From Tetracentron sinense (lineage: Eukaryota; Streptophyta; Magnoliopsida; Trochodendrales; Trochodendraceae), in the NCBI GenBank assembly GCA_015143295.1, contig CM026573.1, positions 7,118,434 through 7,182,433 on the forward strand: a stretch of DNA of 64,000 nucleotides, given 5' to 3'. This document shows positions 32,380-41,867 of this stretch, piece after piece (position 1 is the first letter of the stretch; each line of letters starts with the position of its first letter). A model generated the notes under the pieces. That model worked only from the letters and a program-made list of their open reading frames with translations. It searched no databases and was not told the DNA's origin. The position numbers and the translations under genes are program-made.

Positions 32380-32525
32380 TAGAAAGAAATTATATAATAT
32401 TATAAGAGAATATTGTAAGAGGGAAGGCTGTAGTCCTCAAAAAAATTTAAATTATATAATATTATAAGAGGGCCTACTGTAGTCAACCAAAAAAAAAAAT
32501 TTCCCGCTCCTGCCCATGAGAGGTG

Positions 32526-32535
32526 TATATATATA
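32526..32535 (+). promoter_or_regulatory. TATA box of MMP gene, copy A
   Basis: TATATATATA about 70 bp before the start codon at 32600, in a spacing normal for plant promoters with a short 5' leader. The leader sequence (CCTACACCACCAGAAGCTC) is also kept in copy B. Confidence 0.75.
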
Positions 32536-32599
32536 GAACGATACAATGGGAAATCCTACACCACCAGAAGCTCTTCAAGAGTCTACTTAGAAACTTGCA

Positions 32600-33577
32600 A
32601 TGGCCCTTAGAGTTTCTATCCTTCTGGGATCCCTTCTTCTCCTCCTCCTCCTTATGTTGCCTCACACAACTCTATCCAAACCGAGTGAGATAAAGGGTGA
32701 GAAAAGAAGCCTAGAACATCCCTTCAAGTTCCTCCGGAATCTGGAGGGATCCCAGAAGGGTCAGACTGTAGAAGGGCTGAATGAACTCAAAAAGTATCTA
32801 AAGAAATTTGGATACCTAAACTATGGAGGTAATTCAAACGACGTCAAGCTCGCCGGGCATGCAAATAATGACGAGTTTGATGAACTCTTAGAGTCGGCCA
32901 TCAAGACTTACCAGATCAATTATAAGTTGAAGGCCACAGGGAGTCTCGACTCTCAAACGGTGAAACAGATGATGATTCCTAGATGTGGAGTCGCAGACAT
33001 TACAACGAAGGGTACAACTTCAATGGGATCAGGCAAGAAGAAGCACCATAAAGATCTCCACACAGTTTCTCATTATAAGTTCTATCGCGGAAGACCAAGA
33101 TGGCCACGTTCCAAGACCCATTTCACTTACAGCTTCCGTTCTAGTGTCGCTCTCTCAGAAACGATGGAGGAGGACTTACGCCGCATTTCCGAACAAGCTT
33201 TCGAGAAATGGGCAAAACCGAGCCTCTTCACGTTTGAGGAAGTTGATAGCAGTTCAGATATCGTGATTGGGTTCCACCGTCTTTCTCATGGAGACGATGA
33301 CGCGTTTGATGGGCAAGGTGGGGTTACAAGCCATGCTTATGAACCCACAAGTGGAAAGATTCATTTGGATGCAGATGAATATTGGGGCACTTCTGGGAGG
33401 CCTGGTTTCATGGACTTGGAATCCATTGCTGTACACGGAATTGGGCACGTTCTTGGCCTTGACCACAGCCCAGACCAAGATACCGTAATGTACCCATTCA
33501 TTTCTCCCGGAGTTACGAAGAGGAGGTTGAGTGATGATGATATTTTGGGCATAAGGACCTTATATGGTCGTTTTTAG
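32600..33577 (+). CDS. MMP: Plant matrix metalloproteinase, probable pseudoenzyme (catalytic Glu replaced by Gly)
   Basis: Single-exon gene of 325 codons, as usual for plant MMPs. Residues 1-26 form a signal peptide (long leucine run). Residues about 55-125 are the peptidoglycan-binding-like propeptide, ending in the cysteine switch PRCGVAD (Cys129). The catalytic domain starts near SHYKFYRGRPRWP. Structural zinc/calcium residues are kept: SHGDDDAFDG, SHAYEP, GKIHLDAD. The catalytic zinc motif reads HGIGHVLGLDH (279-289): all three His are present, but the Glu of HExxH is Gly280 (GGA at 33437-33439; GAA would need one base). The Met-turn VMYP (Met297) is present. Without the general-base Glu, family knowledge predicts folding and zinc binding but little or no proteolysis. 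No C-terminal hydrophobic tail, so it is probably secreted to the apoplast and not GPI-anchored. Confidence 0.95.
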   Translation: MALRVSILLGSLLLLLLLMLPHTTLSKPSEIKGEKRSLEHPFKFLRNLEGSQKGQTVEGLNELKKYLKKFGYLNYGGNSNDVKLAGHANNDEFDELLESAIKTYQINYKLKATGSLDSQTVKQMMIPRCGVADITTKGTTSMGSGKKKHHKDLHTVSHYKFYRGRPRWPRSKTHFTYSFRSSVALSETMEEDLRRISEQAFEKWAKPSLFTFEEVDSSSDIVIGFHRLSHGDDDAFDGQGGVTSHAYEPTSGKIHLDADEYWGTSGRPGFMDLESIAVHGIGHVLGLDHSPDQDTVMYPFISPGVTKRRLSDDDILGIRTLYGRF

Positions 33578-33624
33578 TGAAGCAAGTTGAAGTATAAGTA
33601 TGCATATGTAAATATTATGTAACG

Positions 33625-33630
33625 AATAAA
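33625..33630 (+). terminator. Poly(A) signal of MMP gene
   Basis: AATAAA about 48 bp after the stop codon, in an AT-rich 3' flank with TGTAAATATTATGTAACG just before it. This is a plausible plant near-upstream element. Confidence 0.55.
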
Positions 33631-33920
33631 TCTCTAGCTCTCTCTCTCTATCGCTAGAATAGCTTATATAGCAGTAGCTATCGAGCACTAAGTGCATGGA
33701 TCTCTAATAAGAGGAGAGGTAGAAGTGCATCTAAGGCCAGCTTCGTTAGAAGAGATGTTCGTCAACGTGTGTTAAAAGAATCTGTGTACTTTGTTGGGTT
33801 TTCCTTTGCCCTTAATATTTGAAAGCTCCCTTCTCTTTCTCTTTCTCCTCCTGTCAATGGTGCAAACCTTAAGTTACCATGTCAGCACGTGTCTCCTTTG
33901 ATACCCTTGGAGCCAAATCA

Positions 33921-34276
33921 TCTACGGTGATAATCGAATTTGGCAAATCCGGTTATCACCTCTAGAGGTCACCAAGTGTCTCCTTTGATACCCCTTAACC
34001 GTGGGTAAGGTTCACCCACCCCTAGGGTTCACCCACCCATCTATATTTTTTTTTCTAAAAATATTAATTCTTTTTTTTAAAATTAAAAAACTGTTTTTTA
34101 ATATTAAAAAAACTCTAAAATCAGTTTATTAATTTTTTTTAAAAAATTAATATTGAAAAAAAAAACCAAGGATGGGTGGGGGAAATCTTACCCACCGTTA
34201 AAGTATGTCAAAGGAGACACGTGGCGACCTCTAGGAGTTGATAACCGGATTTGCTAAATCCGGTTATCAACGTAGA
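33921..34276. repeat. Foldback element 1, with hairpins at both ends
   Basis: Arms of about 100 bp in inverted order surround an AT-rich centre. Left arm: TCTACGGTGATAATC, CCTCTAGAGGTCACCA, GTGTCTCCTTTGATACC, TTCACCCACCC. The right arm is its reverse complement with some changes, ending at CGTAGA. Each end is also a hairpin on its own: GATAACCGGATTT-GCT-AAATCCGGTTATC at 34239-34269. No coding capacity. It may be a MITE or foldback transposon; target duplication not clear. Confidence 0.7.
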
Positions 34277-34303
34277 GGTTTTGACTCCATTTTAGATAGG
34301 AGC

Positions 34304-34577
34304 TAAATCCTCTACAGTTATAACTTGATTATGGGGAATCTGGTCATGCCCACGAGGTCACGTCCCTTTTGACACCCCCATAAGATTCACCCACCCATCT
34401 TTGGTTCCTATTAATATATATTAAAGTATTTTTAATATTCTTTCTAAAAACCAATGATGATTTATGAGTGGGTGAACCTTAGGGTGAACCACAATTAAAG
34501 CCTTAAAAGAGTGTTGAAAGGGACACATGCTGACCTCGGAGGGGCATAATAGGATTCCGCATATCGAGAGAGGATTT
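34304..34577. repeat. Foldback element 2
   Basis: Arms AAATCCTCTACAGTTATAAC... and its inverted partner ending GAGAGAGGATTT at 34577, with inner GAGGTCACGTCCCTTTTGACAC against GTGTTGAAAGGGACACATGC. Shares the AGATTCACCCACCCATCTTT inner segment with element 1. Clearly the same family, but more diverged. Confidence 0.65.
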
Positions 34578-34875
34578 GGTTCCTTTTGGACATGGCAAAA
34601 GATTAGCTCCATGGATGAGGGACCGTCTCTGCTCAGGCATCTACAAAACATGGGACGTGTGGCGATTTAAAGTGGAGATATATCAATTGCGGAGAAGTCA
34701 AAATGGAAGAAAGTGAAATGAATTATCATCTTTTGCCTTTGGATATAGGTCTAGTCACTTGTTAATCTCCGGTGAGTGGGCCCGCCCTAATCAACAGGAA
34801 AGAAAATTCTGTATTGGTAGTTCCTCTCTTAGGATTCTATCCAGGTCCACCTTGGGGCAGACTTTTTGGAGATCA

Positions 34876-35001
34876 GATCTCAGTCAATTGTGATTGAATT
34901 CAAGAGAGTTCAATCGCATATGTGGCGTTTGCCTATTGAAAGAGAGAAAATTTTTATGTGCGATTGAACTCTCTTGAGTTCAATCACAATTGGCTGTGAT
35001 C
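34876..35001. repeat. Foldback element 4: short palindrome with 47-bp arms
   Basis: Left arm GATCTCAGTCAATTGTGATT...GAGAGTTCAATCGCATA; right arm is its near-perfect reverse complement ending GGCTGTGATC, with a 30-bp centre. The CAATCACAATTG and TTCAATCGC words recur in foldback element 3 and in the Helitron at 62981-63250. Confidence 0.75.
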
Positions 35002-36140
35002 ACATCACGACCTTTTTGCCATCTTGGCTCGAGGGGCGGGTGTACCTGGTCAGCAATTCGGATTCATCTATGGATCATAATTACCCCACATTTTTCTCAA
35101 TGATAGTAAGAGAAATATAACCGGGCAGCAGCTGGTTGTGTTCTTAGGAAGTACCAACAAAGGTCCATTCGGGGCAGATCTTCCCTTGCATGGGTTTGTT
35201 GATCTTCAAATCTCTACAGATCAATCTTATCAGGGAGCTTTTGCTAGATGGAATAAGAGTTCGTTTGGTAGATTTTGTATCTAGCCAAAATAGATCTTTG
35301 ACAAAAAATCTGTAAAAGTAAAATTGTTTTGCAACGCACAACAATAGAGAAATTTTTTTATGTAAAACTGTGTTTGGTAATATCATTCTATTGCATTTTA
35401 TTACAAGGGCAGTTGATATCATTTTTTTAAAAAAATTCATAGGGTAGCCAATTCAAACATAAATGGATTTTGCTAGCCCTAGTCACAAATCTTCCAAAGA
35501 TACAACTGGGTGGCTTCAAATGTCAAACATTCTTTGATTTTTATATTTTTTAAACTGTTGAAATATGAAACATCTCCACATGTTAACCTCAATCTTGCGT
35601 CTGTGGAAAAATTTGGACTAAATGCAACTAGGCTAGCACTCTTCAACATAAATACATGATTATCATCACCTATTATGGAAGCAAATCGTCTGTTCTTCCC
35701 TGGATTCTTCCATGCGGCCATGAGTGTTGGAAGGCCATGATCAATTCGTCTGTATGGATTTAATAATCACCTGTTGGAAAGATCCTAGCCTTCAAAACTC
35801 TGGCCGCAGGGAAGAACACAGGTGATATGGTTCCACATATTACAAGTTCATCATAGGCATTTTAAAATTAATTAAATTTATGAAAGAGGGGTGTACTTCA
35901 AATGTTATTCACCAAAGAGGGAATCAACACTTGCTCCATTTGGTTGAGTGTGCATGAACCCACTCACTTGACATGGGATCAAGTCACTCAGGATATGATG
36001 TTAGAAAATTCACCCAACCACTAACCTTGAACTGAAACTAATCTTGCTAACCAGGGTTGTGGCCTAATCATATATGGATCACCAAATTAATAATAATAAT
36101 TAACAAAAACTTCAGCACAACCGAGACTCATAAGTCTATG
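35002..36140. other. Intergenic stretch downstream of MMP, no gene recognised
   Basis: A minus-strand frame at 35479-35721 is open for 80 codons (MAAWKNPGKNRRFASIIG...) but matches no family I recognise. It may be the remains of a coding sequence. The stretch 35250-35410 has GTTTGGTAGATTTTG and GTGTTTGGTAATATC words, as in MITE ends. The rest shows nothing definite. Confidence 0.45.
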
Positions 36141-36397
36141 AGATCAGATCACAATCAATCACGATTGACCTCTCCCCGAGTTCAATTGCACAATTAGGTC
36201 AACACGTATCCCTTTTAACCCTATAATCTGTGGTTAAGACTCACTAACCCTTAGGGTTCAACAATCTAACCCTAGGATACCCTAAAGTTGGTGAATCTTA
36301 ACCACAATTAATATGGGTTAAAAAGGACACATGTTGACCTATGGCTGCAATGAAACTCTTCCCGAGTTCTGTAGAAATTGACTATGATCCGATCTCT
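36141..36397. repeat. Foldback element 3
   Basis: Arms AGATCAGATCACAATCAATC, CCCCGAGTTCAATTGCA and AGGTCAACACGTATCCCTTT, mirrored on the right as GGACACATGTTGACCT, TTCCCGAGTTC and GATCCGATCTCT. Inner part TTAAGACTCACTAACCC TTAGGG is shared with elements 1 and 2. The outer arms share words with the Helitron at 62981-63250. Confidence 0.68.
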
Positions 36398-36639
36398 AGG
36401 TCTAAATATACAATCCAACAACCAAACCCAATCCTTTTATGACTGTTTTTTTTTTCATCAAAAGATCAACCAAAAATTAAAATAGGAAAACACAAGCATC
36501 CATGTAAATTGCAACTGCTTGCTCCCAACTCCCAAGCTGAATGGATAAAACTAAAATCTGTCAAAACCACCAAATGATAAAGGCGGAGAAACAAGATAGC
36601 TTCCCAAAATCCTTTTCTATTAATCATCGGTCAAAATAG

Positions 36640-37757
36640 GCACCGATTCCAAGTTGGCCCAAATTCACAGGCAAAAAGGCAGAAACGGTCATATGAGCGA
36701 CCCAAGTCAAGGGAGTAAAAGAATCGGAAGCAAACATCAGAAGATCCAGGAAGTTTGGAAGGGCCGATACCCACTTTTGACCATAAGACGAAAAAGAGTC
36801 AAGTTGAATAGGGAGACATGCCCCCAAATTTGGAAAATACTCATAAATCTAGAATTGAAGATGCCAGAAGTGCCCTCTGGTAACTGCCAGTCAACGATCA
36901 GAAAGGCGTTTAAAAGACCTGGGTAAAGTTGACGAAAGATGGCAGGAGCTAATACAAGCCATCGACTAGAAGCTAAAATAATAGCTATCTGCAAATATTC
37001 CTTGGTCATTTGATAGGAGGAAGTACAAAAGAGAACATATCCATTGAAGAAGAAATGAGCAATGCTCTTGACCACTGACTTCAGGAAACCGGGGTTGTTC
37101 ACTCTTATCAAAGAAGGTGTTGGAAAAGTTGCTAAAGGCCATAGTGGCCAAAGCATTATCAAAAGAAATGTCCAAAGACAAAGAAGGAAGGATGGCACTG
37201 ACTTCTTCCCCATCGACGAGAAGTGAAGTCAATGAGGAGACATCAAAGACGGTTAGGGCCATAGGCCCACAACCAAATAAGAAAGCATTGGAGAAAACAT
37301 ATGACCAAAGCCAGAGGGTGATGATCCATCGGGAGAGAATATCAAGAGAGTTGAATACAGTCAAAAATCCCTAACTCTTTCCATAAGTCCTAGAATTTCA
37401 ATATTTGAACTCGGTCTAACCACATTACCCATAAGGAATTAGACTTCGGCCAAGTCTTAACAGATCGATATTTCAGCCAAGGGTCTCAGTTAAGAGCATT
37501 AGCCGAAAGGGCGAGGGACTCATTAGGGGGAAGGAGGTATGATTGAGAGACTATAGAAGCGACCAAATTGATAAAGTGGGGACCAAGGGTAGGACCCTCA
37601 CCTGAAATCGAGATGGTAGAACGCGAAACGAATGATTGATGGTTGTCCAAAAGCTACGAGACATCATATTTTGAAGCTCCCACAATTATAACTAAAGAAA
37701 AGGAAGAAAAAAGAAGAAGCTGAAAGTGAGTTGGAGGTAGGAGATGGCCAGAGAAGA
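36640..37757 (-). pseudogene. Plant mobile domain (PMD)-like pseudogene, copy B plus its downstream half
   Basis: Minus-strand frames 36966-37364 and 36737-37213 overlap with a frameshift. Together they give WVMWLDRVQ-like, LWKELGIFDCIQLS, then SNAFLFGCGPMALTVFDVSS, SLTSLLVDGEEVSAILPS and, in the second frame, further helix-like sequence to about 36740. The W-x2-W.DR, FLF-CGPM-x-T-x-FD(V/I) pattern is that of plant mobile domain proteins, related to transposon-encoded PMD and to MAIN-type proteins. Several stops and frameshifts make it a pseudogene. The boundary of the tandem duplication (about 37294) lies inside it. Confidence 0.65.
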
Positions 37758-37760
37758 GGG
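37756..37760. repeat. Target site GAGGG at left edge of copy B retroelement
   Basis: GAGGG lies just before the LTR start at 37761. Copy A has the unbroken sequence AGAGAAGAGGGATTTATAAG at 12646-12665. The partner duplication on the right is missing because that flank is deleted. Confidence 0.75.
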
Positions 37761-38918
37761 TGTGAGCACCCCATTTTTACCCCCCTCTTAACCGTGGTTA
37801 ATTAATTTAACCATGGTTAGCTCACCCTAACCCTAGGTCTAACCTAGAGCTTGTGGCACAACCCCGGTCCAAAACCTTTTGCTTAGGCCTTAGCCCTAAG
37901 GCTTAAGACCTTACTAAAACCTCAAAGGCCCAAGTCCCTAGTCCCAAGCTTTAACCTAAGTCCAAAACCCAACCCTTTGGCCCATGGCCCTTGGCCCGTG
38001 AGCCATGAACTAAAATCTAAGACCCAAATCCTCAGCCCATGGCCTATGACCCATGAGTTAAAACCCAAGCCCCCAGGCACCTTTCCTCTTTCATGTTCAC
38101 CTGCAGGTAGCTTTTGAAAATGAGTAAGCTTCTTGCACAAGAATGGAAAGTGTGCAGAGCAGCCCTGTAGCAGAGCTTCGAGCCACCTCCGCCCTCCTAC
38201 CCTGCCCCTACCGAGTTCAGGGTGGCCACCAATGGCTGCCCTTCACTCCGTACAACCTGTTTCTTTTGAATTTTGAAATCCTAACCCTTCCCTTATAAAA
38301 GGTGAGAGAATAGGGTTATAAACCTAATCTCAAAAGAGATCGGCGGCCCATCTCTTCTTTCCTCCATTTTTCTTATTCCCTTTGGTCTGCAAAAACCATA
38401 AATTTATCTCTTGGCCCCCTCTCTCTCGAGCTCTATTCCTTCTCTCACATTTTGTTTGTTATTTTCTTTTATCCCTTGGTTTAAGACATGGAACACTAAG
38501 GCTAAGAGTGGCGACAACAACCCCACCTTTCATCCCTTGTGGCAGCACCAGCCATGGTTCTAGTCACCACCTCTGCGCCACCAACAACCTCCCCATCTCC
38601 ACGAGCAACAATAGCCACTCTAAAAGTCCCTATAACAGCCCCATGTTCATGCCCCAAACCACAGCAGTAGCAGTTACGAGCCAACCATAGCAGACCATCA
38701 AGCGACACCACCATCCTCGCGCATAGGTGACCCCATCTATAGTACCTTTCTTGGCCACCTCCACACTCTGGCGGACCTCCCTCCTCTCTTTGATAGGTGA
38801 TTTCTTCTCCCTTTCTTCAAGTTCTTTGTAGATTAGTCAACGTTTAGCTTAAATTTTGTTTTGTTAGTTAATAGATTAGTTTAAATCTGTGATTGATTAG
38901 ATCATAAGATAGTTTAGT
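37761..38918 (+). repeat. Truncated 5' LTR of copy B gag-only element
   Basis: Begins TGTGAGCACCCC and follows the 48503 LTR (with its nested solo LTR removed) until GTTTAGT at 38918. There it stops and filler DNA followed by mid-gag begins. The downstream LTR half, primer site, leader and gag N-terminus are missing. Confidence 0.85.
38293..38301 (+). promoter_or_regulatory. LTR TATA-like promoter element (second copy 51872-51880)
   Basis: TTATAAAAG followed by GTGAGAGAATAGGG and a pyrimidine-rich leader in both LTRs. It lies about 530 bp from the LTR start, suited to a U3/R boundary soon after it. Confidence 0.55.
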
Positions 38919-38945
38919 ACAGTTATTCCAGAAGAGTTTGAAAGG

Positions 38946-39888
38946 CGGAGAACAGTTCCAACTCGAACATGATGACAAGCTTTTGTTACAGTTATTTCAG
39001 AAGAGTTTGAAAGGTGCAGCTCTGCAGTGGTTCACTGAGATGAATCCGAACAAAGTCTGAACATGGGAGGGTCTCTGTGAAACATTTCTCGTCAAGTACT
39101 CCTACAATGTCGACCTAGTCTTGCAGAGGGCAAACTTGGAGAAGATGTCTCAGAGGGATATTGAGTCCTTCATCGAATACTTTGTTCGGTGGAGAGAAAT
39201 TGCTGGAAAAATGAGCACCCCTCTACCGGAAGATGAGCAAGTGACCACTTTCCTCCGTACTCTCATGCATCCACTTAAAACCCTCTTGGCAGTATAGCCT
39301 ATTTCAAATTTCAGTACCATGGCCAAATGCGGTGCCCGGATTGAGGCGACTAGGGATGATATAGGAGCATTTGACATGTTCCAGGGGTCAAAAGGTGCAT
39401 CCTCTTCCCGTACTTCCCTGCCTCCAAGGAAAGATAATAGAAGAAAAAAAAATGATGGACAAATGGTTGCAGCCATACGGGTCCCTAACCTGCCCCAACA
39501 ACCTCGGCAACCCCAGCAACCTTGGCAGCCTCAGTAAGCTCAGCAGAACCAGGGAAGACTCCTCTCCCACCAGATGACATTTGAATAGAGGAAAAATCAG
39601 GTGTTCACACCAATCCCGTACTCTCTGTCGGCACTCCTCCATTTCCTATTGGGCAAGAAGCTGATCACTCTGAAGGATCCTAAACCACCACCAATTAAAC
39701 TTCCGAAGGGATACAGGCCAGAGCAGCACTGCGGATATCATCAGTCACCAGGGCATCCTAAAGATCGATGCTACGACCTAAGACATGCTGTCCAGGACTT
39801 GTTGGAGACAGATGCAATTTGCTTTGCACCAGGAAATGTTGATATCACTCAAGTCCCTCTGCCCAACCACGCTACGCCTGGAAATTAA
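38946..39888 (+). pseudogene. Gag of copy B gag-only element, N-terminus missing, four stops
   Basis: A single frame from QLELEHDDKLLLQLFQKSLK through LQWFTEMN, RDIESFIEYFVRWREIAGKM, NFSTMAKCGARIEA, a basic stretch (PPRKDNRRKKNDGQM), and the zinc segment QHCGYHQSPGHPKDRCYDLR to the natural end HATPGN at 39888. Stops interrupt it near 39058, 39296, 39535 and 39586; at least the second and third would be CAG/CAA in the related copy at 21275-22880. No frameshift is needed over 300 codons. Nothing like protease follows the final stop, showing that the family truly ends its coding at gag. The start is lost in the deletion at 38918. Confidence 0.85.
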
Positions 39889-41867
39889 GATTGCATCAGC
39901 CAGAATCTACAGTCGAATATTTTAGCAAACTTTGTTTGTTTGTTGTTTCTTTGCTTTATTTCATCAATTGTCTTGCAGTTGGCCACAGTGGCTCGTGTTA
40001 GTCTTTTCTTCTACAGCCAAATCAGTCAGTGGCCAGTGGCCCTTACTTCAATTGTTTTGTCAATTAGTGGCCAATGGCCCTTGTCTAAACTGTCTTTTGT
40101 TGAGTCGAGTCTGTTCACCCAATATTATCTAAATGAAATGACTCGTTTAAATCAAGCTTCACTGTACTCTGAGATGCTTAATTTAGGAACTGAACTAGTT
40201 TTTAATACTTATAAGGAACAAGTTGATAAAGGTTGATCACTCAAATCAATGGATACTTTTCCAAGATTGAACAACCAAGACAAGAACAATACGAGAACTG
40301 AAGACCTCTCTGAGCCATCAAATGTTAGTCAACTGAAATATGGATGATGCAATGACTATACATGCTCTTGACCAATCAAGGAAATGATAGGAGGCCATCT
40401 CTTAATACCCCTTTCCAAATCTCGCTTACCTATGCTATATACATATCCGTTAGTTAGACCGTTGAGCCTAATAGCCTTTTCTTTTAAAACCCATACAAGG
40501 GCACCCTATGAAAGTTAAAGAACAATGCAAAAGAAGAACAACCAACACAACATCAAAGTAGCTTTTAGTCGAACTACATCTTAACCTGATCCCTATTTGG
40601 GTACATAGGCAGCCTGAAATCAGGTTCGTCATAACACAGTAAATGTTCACAATACAGGGCAACCATGTACCAAAAAAAAATCAAAAACAAAGAAAAACAA
40701 AAAAGAAGAAAAGTGCTTGGTCGAAAAGCGAAACAAAGCTTCACCAAATGACAAGATACAGAAGCTGGTTCTATGCCAACAATGAACAAGTATCATAGGG
40801 TGTCCTATCCTTGCTGAAACAATAAATTTGAGCCTTCTATCTTTTCTAACCAACCCACATTTTGTCCCAGAAATCAAGCCCTCCTTGATCTTTGAAAAGA
40901 CTTGAGCATTAATGGTCAAAAGTATTCATCTTTACTTCTCGACAGGCAGTGATGAGAAAAGAATAGAGCATTATCAAAGAAAATCCGAGAGCAGAAAATA
41001 AGAAATGCAAAACTTGTATACCCAGTCTTAGTGACCCCAAAGGGTCCAGAGGCAAAAAAAGGATAAATCAAACTTCAAAATTCACGGGTATAGTAAGGAA
41101 TCACCAATCCTGCTATCGCGCAAAAATTACGTGAATCCAGTCCTGGTGAAAACCCGAAAAGGCCCAGGGGCAAAAAAGGGATAAAGATCAAATGTACAAC
41201 CCAGTCCTGGTGAAAACCCGTAAGGGCCCAGGGGCAAAAGAGGGAAAGATAAACCAATACAAGCTTTGCTATTCAATGATTAAGCATCATGATCAGCCAT
41301 AGCTTAATCATCCTTACCTGCAGACTAAGGAACCTAGCTAGGTCTCCCACTGCAAGTAATCTCTGGCACATTTTCCAAAGTACAAACAGTCAATTTCATT
41401 GTGTACAGTCAACTGTCAGTCCATTGCCAAAACCACTTGTCAGTCAGTTCATCGGTCTTTTTAACAAGTCGTTCATGTCATCTCGTCAGTCAATCCATCG
41501 GTCTTGTTAGCAAGTTATTCGCACCTTTTAATTAAATTTCAACCCCCAGTAGAGTCATCTCAAATTTGACTATTCATTCTCGTTGGGTGCAAAGAAAGCA
41601 TTGAAACCAGGGCAAAGCGAAGTCAGCAGACTTTCCTGGGCAGCACAGGTGTTTGAAGAAGATCAGGACGTCCCGAGGCGCAAGAGCCAACAACCAGATC
41701 ACCCGAGTCAAGGGTTAATTCAGGTCCGTCAGACTCTATATGTGCAGAGAGGCAGGGATTCATGTTAAGACTCAGGGTCACTGCTTTCATTCCTCGTATT
41801 CAACTCACCTTGCTTTCATAATCTCCGAAATAATTTCTCGTTCCTAACCACTATCTTATATCGCTCT
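39889..41867 (+). other. Non-coding 3' region of copy B gag-only element
   Basis: Matches 19346-21270 in opposite orientation. Contains repeated CCAGTCCTGGTGAAAACCCG / GGCCCAGGGGCAAAA units at 41140-41240, and two GTGGCCAATGGCCC-like words near 40030-40080. No pol domain found. Confidence 0.65.

Noticed and set aside
35479..35721. Minus-strand frame MAAWKNPGKNRRFASIIG...
   Set aside because: Too short and without a recognised domain; kept only as a possible remnant in the intergenic entry.
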